8,204 nt of DNA, taken from the NCBI GenBank assembly GCA_900555435.1, contig USLH01000106.1:1-8204 (forward strand), read 5' to 3'. The notes beneath the pieces were generated by a model. The model was not told where the DNA came from, did no database searches, and worked only from the letters and a program-made list of their open reading frames with translations. Below, one piece after another: positions 4,025 through 8,204 of the stretch (the first letter of the stretch is position 1; the number at the start of each line of letters is the position of its first letter). The translations under genes were made by a program, and so were the position numbers. The stretch comes from an uncultured Oscillospiraceae bacterium. GTDB taxonomy: Bacteria > Bacillota > Clostridia > Oscillospirales > Ruminococcaceae.

Positions 4025-5770
4025 ATGTTCCCTTTGAAGTGGGTATGGGAAAACCTCAAGGGCTATCGCAAGCGATATGTGTTAGCGCTGTTTTTGGTCG
4101 TCTGCACCTCACTGATGACCATGGCGAACCCCTTAATTTCCCAACAGATCGTTGACCGGGTACTGATGCCGGCTGACGGCGCCGAGCGGGAGATCAATAT
4201 GCTGATCCCTCTGGTGGCAATGATGGTCGGGGCAACGTTTTTGCGCACGGTCGTCGGCTACCTGATGATCATCATGACGGAAAAAGCAGGCATCCTGGTT
4301 GCGACCAACATCCGCAGCTACATTTATCGGAATATGCAGCGGCAGGATATGAGCTTTTACGACCGGAACCGCACGGGTGACCTGATGACCCGGCTGACCG
4401 GCGACATCGACGTGGTCCGGTATGTAACGGCGTATACCAGCCGGCTTGCTTTGGATTCTCTGGTGACCTTTCTGGCGGTGCTCATTTACTTTTTAAGCAC
4501 TGACGCCGTGTTCACCCTGATCCTCTGCTGCATTTTCCCGGTGCTGTTTTTCATTACCTATACCTATTCCAAGAAGGTTCGCCCGTATTATGCGGAGCAG
4601 CGGGAGCGGCTTTCCCGTATGAACTCCCGGGCGCAGGAAAACATCGCCGGAAACCGGGTAGTTAAGGCTTTCGCAAAGGAAGAGCATGAGATCCATCTTT
4701 TCGACGAAAAGAACAAGGACTACCACGACGCCTGCATCAACGTGAACTTTTTCTGGCTGAAGTACTACCCTGCCATTGAAATGACCGCACAGGCTATGGC
4801 TATCGTGGTGCTCTGCTTAGGAAGCCTCTTTGTTATCAACGGGCGGATCACCGTGGGCCAGCTGATGGCGTTTTCCGGCCTGATCTGGACCTTTGCAAAC
4901 CCCATCCGGAACTTGGGCCCGCTGCTCAACGATGTTCAACGGTTCCAGACCAGTGCGGCGAAGGTCATCGAGCTCTATTACACCCGTCCCACCATCGTCA
5001 ACCGCTTCGGCTGCAAAAAGACCGACGAGCGGCTGCAGGGAGACATTGATTTCGAGGATGTGGGCTTGTCCCTCGGCGGGCGGCCGCTGTTAAAGCACAT
5101 CAACTTACATATCAAGCCCGGCGAAACGATTGCTGTCATGGGCAACACCGGTTCCGGCAAGACGCTGCTCATGAATCTGATCCCCCGGCTTTACGACATC
5201 ACTTCCGGTGTCTTGAAGATCGACGGTGTGCCCATCAAGGAGTGGGATCTCCACACCCTGCGGCACAACATCGGCATGGCGACTCAGGACGTGTTCCTCT
5301 TCTCGGATACGGTAGACGGCAACATCGCCTACGGTGATTCGGAAATGAGCGAAGAAATGACCCGGCACTATGCCGATCTGGCGTCGGCGGACTTCATCGA
5401 CAAGATGGAGGACGGCTACAACACCATCATCGGCGAACGGGGCGTGGGCCTTTCCGGCGGACAGAAGCAGCGGATCGCACTGGCCCGTGCGCTGGCTATC
5501 CGGCCCTCTATCCTGATCCTTGACGACACCACCTCCGCCGTAGATATGGAGACGGAGCATTTCATCCAGGAAAGCCTTGACCATCTGGATTTCAACTGCA
5601 CCAAGATCATCGTAGCGCAGCGGATCTCCACCACCCGCCGGGCCGACCGGATCATTGTTCTTAAGGACGGCGAGATCTCCGAAGTGGGCACCCACGAGGA
5701 GCTTGTAAAGCTGGGCGGCTATTACACCGAGATCTGCACCCTGCAGGAAGCGACGGGAGGTGAGGACTGA
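4025..5770 (+). CDS. ABC exporter half-transporter, degenerate-site subunit of a heterodimer
   Basis: This 581-residue type IV ABC exporter half has an N-terminal membrane domain (helices at about 18-38, 57-83, 143-160, 162-182, 248-272 and 278-296) and a C-terminal ATPase domain. Walker A is GNTGSGKT at 373-380, Q-loop Q421, signature LSGGQ at 476-480 and Walker B ILILDD ending at D500-D501. The catalytic glutamate is replaced by Asp501 and the switch histidine by Gln532 (IIVAQRIS). These two changes mark the degenerate-site half of heterodimeric exporters such as TM287 or BmrC. Sequence such as FYDRNRTGDLMTRLTGD at 111-127 fits this family. The ATG is preceded only by a weak GGTGA-like site. 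Its stop overlaps the next gene's start by one base. The substrate is unknown; drugs, lipids or peptides are all possible. Expression is probably from the promoter at 3922-3949. Confidence 0.94.
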   Translation: MFPLKWVWENLKGYRKRYVLALFLVVCTSLMTMANPLISQQIVDRVLMPADGAEREINMLIPLVAMMVGATFLRTVVGYLMIIMTEKAGILVATNIRSYIYRNMQRQDMSFYDRNRTGDLMTRLTGDIDVVRYVTAYTSRLALDSLVTFLAVLIYFLSTDAVFTLILCCIFPVLFFITYTYSKKVRPYYAEQRERLSRMNSRAQENIAGNRVVKAFAKEEHEIHLFDEKNKDYHDACINVNFFWLKYYPAIEMTAQAMAIVVLCLGSLFVINGRITVGQLMAFSGLIWTFANPIRNLGPLLNDVQRFQTSAAKVIELYYTRPTIVNRFGCKKTDERLQGDIDFEDVGLSLGGRPLLKHINLHIKPGETIAVMGNTGSGKTLLMNLIPRLYDITSGVLKIDGVPIKEWDLHTLRHNIGMATQDVFLFSDTVDGNIAYGDSEMSEEMTRHYADLASADFIDKMEDGYNTIIGERGVGLSGGQKQRIALARALAIRPSILILDDTTSAVDMETEHFIQESLDHLDFNCTKIIVAQRISTTRRADRIIVLKDGEISEVGTHEELVKLGGYYTEICTLQEATGGED

Positions 5771-7557
5771 TGGCGACCCGCAACAAATACGATGTGGACG
5801 AGACTCTTGAAACTCCATTCAGTCTCAAGCACTTCAAGCGGGCGGCGGTCTATGCGAAAAGGCATACGAAACGCATGGCTTTCGCCATGCTGGCCAGTAT
5901 GACCTCCGCCTTGTCCTCCCTGGTTTACCCCATGATCCTCCAGCGTGCCTTCGACGTGGTCATCCCCTCGAAGGATTACGGGCAGTTAGGGCTGCTCACC
6001 GTTGTGACGGTGCTGACCATTGCGCTGAGTATTGCCATGAATACCGTCCGCGCCCGGCTGATGACGAGAGTCGGGCAGGACATCATCTACGATATGCGGA
6101 AGGATCTTTTCGACCATCTGCAGGAGCTGCCCTTCGCTTTCTATGACAGCCGGCCCCACGGGAAGATCCTGACCCGTGTCATCCATTACGTCAACAACGT
6201 ATCGGATATGCTCTCAAACGGTATCATCAACTTCATCATGGACATCTTTAATCTGGTGTTCATCGCCATTTTCATGTTCTTCATCAACGTGGAGCTGTCC
6301 CTCATCATCATCGCCGGCGTTCCGGTTTTTGTGGCGGTCATTATGATCATCAAGCCGGCCCAGCGGAGGGTGTGGCAGAAGGTATCCAACAAGGGTTCCA
6401 ATATGAACGCCTACCTGCAGGAGAGCCTGGACGGCGCAAAGATCACCCAGCTGTTCACCCGGGAAGATCAGAATGCGCAGATCTACGACCGGCTGAATCT
6501 GGACTACTTCCATCTGTGGAACAGGGCTCAGCGGATCTCCAACTGCGTCTGGGTCACGGTGGACAACGTGACCACCTGGGTGGTGGGCGCCATGTATATC
6601 GTGGGCATCCTTGTGATGAAGCCCATGGCGTCCTTCGGTACCATCGCCGCCGTGTCCAACTATGCGTGGCGGTTCTGGCAGCCGCTTCTGAACCTGTCGA
6701 ACCTCTATAACACCTTTATCAACGGCATCGCTTATCTGGAGCGGATTTTTGAAATGATCGATGAGCCGGTAGGGATCGCCGACGCTCCCGACGCAACGGT
6801 ACTGCCGAAGATCGAGGGAGGGGTCACCTTTGACGACGTAACCTTTGCTTATGAGCCCGGCCATAACGTCTTAGAGCACGTTTCCTTCGACGTAAAGCCC
6901 GGCGAGAGCATCGCTCTGGTGGGACCTACCGGTGCGGGCAAATCTACGATAGTCAACCTGATCTCCCGGTTCTACGACGTTTCCGACGGAAAGATCCTGA
7001 TCGACGGGCACGATATTTCCAAGGTGACGCTGCATTCCCTGCGCTCCCAGATGGGCATCATGCTGCAGGACAGCTTCATCTTCTCGGGGACGGTGCTGGA
7101 TAACATCAAGTACGCCCGGCTGGACGCCACGGAGGAGGAGGTGCGGAAGGCCTGCAAGACCGTCTGCGCCGATGAATTCATCAGCGAGATGGAGCAGGGC
7201 TACCTGACGGAGGTAAATGAGAGAGGTTCCCGGCTGTCCCAGGGGCAGCGGCAGCTGATCTCCTTTGCTCGGACGCTGCTGGCGGATCCGAAGATCCTGA
7301 TCTTAGACGAGGCCACCTCCTCCATTGACGCCAAGACGGAGCGGATGGTCCAGACGGCTCTGAACGAGCTTTTGAAGGGGCGCACCTCCTTCATCATCGC
7401 TCACCGGTTGTCCACCATCAAGAACTGCGACAAGATCATGTACATCTCCAATAAGGGGATTTCGGAGTGTGGCTCCCACGAGGAGTTGATCGCCAAGAAG
7501 GGCGATTACTATAAGCTCTATACCGCCCAGCGGACGGGGAATTTAGGGCAGCTGTAA
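5770..7557 (+). CDS. ABC exporter half-transporter, consensus-site subunit of a heterodimer
   Basis: This 595-residue ABC exporter half is co-translated with the preceding gene (TGATG overlap, GGAGG nine bases upstream). Its N-terminal extension of about 20 residues precedes six membrane helices, roughly at 36-56, 73-93, 150-171, 176-194, 262-282 and 288-306. FYDSRPHGKILTRV at 124-137 is the usual coupling-region pattern. The ATPase domain has Walker A GPTGAGKST at 385-393, Q-loop Q433, Walker B ILILDE with D513 and catalytic E514, and H-loop H545 (IIAHRLS). The signature motif is the variant LSQGQ at 489-493. The dimer therefore pairs E514/H545 with the partner's LSGGQ to form one full site. 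The second site combines the partner's D501/Q532 with this LSQGQ. That arrangement is known from TM287/288-type exporters. No T-rich terminator follows on the plus strand. Confidence 0.94.
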   Translation: MATRNKYDVDETLETPFSLKHFKRAAVYAKRHTKRMAFAMLASMTSALSSLVYPMILQRAFDVVIPSKDYGQLGLLTVVTVLTIALSIAMNTVRARLMTRVGQDIIYDMRKDLFDHLQELPFAFYDSRPHGKILTRVIHYVNNVSDMLSNGIINFIMDIFNLVFIAIFMFFINVELSLIIIAGVPVFVAVIMIIKPAQRRVWQKVSNKGSNMNAYLQESLDGAKITQLFTREDQNAQIYDRLNLDYFHLWNRAQRISNCVWVTVDNVTTWVVGAMYIVGILVMKPMASFGTIAAVSNYAWRFWQPLLNLSNLYNTFINGIAYLERIFEMIDEPVGIADAPDATVLPKIEGGVTFDDVTFAYEPGHNVLEHVSFDVKPGESIALVGPTGAGKSTIVNLISRFYDVSDGKILIDGHDISKVTLHSLRSQMGIMLQDSFIFSGTVLDNIKYARLDATEEEVRKACKTVCADEFISEMEQGYLTEVNERGSRLSQGQRQLISFARTLLADPKILILDEATSSIDAKTERMVQTALNELLKGRTSFIIAHRLSTIKNCDKIMYISNKGISECGSHEELIAKKGDYYKLYTAQRTGNLGQL

Positions 7558-7559
7558 GC

Positions 7560-8146
7560 GAAAAAGAAAACCGGCAGACGGGAAGCGTGTCCCGGCTGCA
7601 GCCGAAGTAGAGCGCCCCGCCCTTGAAGGCAGGAAGCCGTAGGAATCCGTCCTGTTCCGGATAAAGCCGGACGAGGAAGATCCGCCCCAGATCCGCCCAT
7701 GCGGCGAAGGTGAGGAAGGGTTCCTTCTCCATGGGGTGGGCGGTGGTCAGATACCACTCGCCGTCGGAGCATTCGGCCTGAAAGAAATGCTCCCCTTCCG
7801 CTTTCCGGGGGAGGAGGGGGATAAGCTGCGGCCGCAGCAGGAGATGTGGGCTTCGTTCGTCGAAGTCAGCAGGTTCCCGCACTGAGGGCAGCGGTAAAAC
7901 CGGATGCGTTTCATGTTTCCAACGTCCTTTCGATTGGCAGGCAGCTCTCCGGAGAGGAGCTGCTCGGCGGGGATCTTAAGGATCCGGGAAAGCTCCGGGA
8001 GCAGTCCGGCGTCCGGAAGACCGGCCCCCCGTTCCCATTTGGAGATGGTGCGGTCGCTTAAATGCAGCAGCTCGGCCAGTTGTTTTGGGTCAGCCTCTGC
8101 TCCAGACGGAGGGAACGGATCAGCGGCCCGGTTTTTTCAGATCCAT
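7560..8146 (-). pseudogene. Broken XRE-family regulator with zinc-ribbon-like and superoxide-reductase-like C-terminal domains
   Basis: With frame corrections, the minus strand encodes about 190 residues: MDLK, then TGPLIRSLRLEQRLTQ, then QLAELLHLSDRTISKWERG, a classic XRE helix-turn-helix. A linker leads to FYRCPQCGNLL and SCCG, a zinc-ribbon-like pair of knuckles. The C-terminal part has EWYLTTAHPMEKEPF and LYFGCSRD, resembling a desulfoferrodoxin/superoxide-reductase fold. I recall this architecture as common in gut Clostridia regulators, where the motifs read HPMEKEHF and CSRHG. Here one base is missing at the A6 run (8132-8137), one at the A4 run (8083-8086) and one near 7823-7836, so no single frame covers the gene. 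The longest fragment is the C-terminal one, below 7882. The start has AAGGTG six bases upstream of the ATG at 8146. The exact 3' end is uncertain. It could be a true pseudogene or, less likely in my view, sequencing error at homopolymers. Confidence 0.78.
7561..7599 (-). terminator. Terminator of the minus-strand regulator pseudogene
   Basis: Read on the minus strand, GCAG and CGGGA pair with TCCCG and CTGC (nine pairs with one mismatch) around a 6-base loop at 7599-7574. After three bases comes TTTTCTTTTT (7570-7561). It lies just past the stop of the convergent ABC gene. It would terminate only the minus-strand transcript, because the plus strand has an A-run before the stem but no T-run after it. 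Confidence 0.6.
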
Positions 8147-8164
8147 TTCGATCACCTTGTTTTT

Positions 8165-8192
8165 ATCCTACCCGATTTTTGGGAAAAAGCAA
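8165..8192 (-). promoter_or_regulatory. Candidate promoter of the regulator pseudogene
   Basis: On the minus strand, TTGCTT (8192-8187) and TAGGAT (8170-8165) are separated by 16 bases. Each matches four of six consensus sigma A positions. Transcription would start near 8158, just upstream of the ribosome binding site at about 8153 and the ATG at 8146. If it still works, a frameshifted message is made. Confidence 0.4.
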
Positions 8193-8204
8193 CCAACGCT
8201 CCGT

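Noticed and set aside
5105..5818. Minus-strand open frame opposite the first ABC gene (237 codons)
   Set aside because: Mirror frame of a well-supported ABC ATPase domain; no independent support.
7846..8061. Plus-strand open frame opposite the regulator pseudogene (71 codons)
   Set aside because: The minus strand carries recognisable helix-turn-helix and zinc-ribbon sequence here; the plus frame has no ribosome binding site.
1..8204. Direct-repeat arrays, CRISPR, tRNA or rRNA, insertion-sequence ends
   Set aside because: No regularly spaced repeats, cloverleaf-like sequence, transposase gene or terminal inverted repeats were seen on reading through; this was not a computed search.

Overview
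The window looks like chromosomal DNA from an endospore-forming, fairly GC-rich Clostridia-type Firmicute. The placement rests on a spoVAD-spoVAE pair, strong AGGAGG ribosome binding sites, a DUF2508 (YaaL-like) gene, and a decayed helix-turn-helix regulator of a kind I associate with gut Oscillospirales. That last placement is an inference from gene families and base composition. No mobile element, RNA gene or CRISPR array was seen.

Layout. Bases 1-133 hold no recognised gene, only a small hairpin. Bases 134-1526 (+) carry spoVAD and spoVAE, components of the spore dipicolinic acid (DPA) channel. They end at a hairpin that can terminate transcription from both sides. Bases 3437-1568 (-) form a tightly packed four-gene run: a DUF2508 protein, a degenerate MNT-type nucleotidyltransferase-fold protein, a HEPN-domain protein, and a tandem GNAT acetyltransferase. 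The last three overlap or nearly touch, so they are probably translationally coupled. Divergent from this run, at 3557-3727 (+), is a 56-residue, six-cysteine protein with an excellent ribosome binding site and its own perfect terminator. It is easy to miss because it is short. Both sides of this divergent region carry sequences resembling sporulation sigma-factor promoters.

Bases 3765-4024 are an AT-tract-rich spacer with a good -10 box and a 7-2-7 palindrome. They lead into 4025-7557 (+), two overlapping ABC exporter genes. These encode a heterodimer with one degenerate and one consensus ATPase site, like TM287/288 or BmrCD. Convergent with it, at 8146-7560 (-), is a broken regulator gene: an XRE helix-turn-helix, a zinc-ribbon-like segment and a superoxide-reductase-like domain. 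It is interrupted by at least three one-base frameshifts and has lost residues that would bind iron.

How the genes fit together. The spoVA pair acts in spore DPA uptake and release. The MNT/HEPN/GNAT run resembles a toxin-antitoxin or nucleotide-signalling module whose nucleotidyltransferase partner has lost its catalytic motif. This is the best candidate here for an undescribed system. The ABC pair is a self-contained exporter of unknown substrate.
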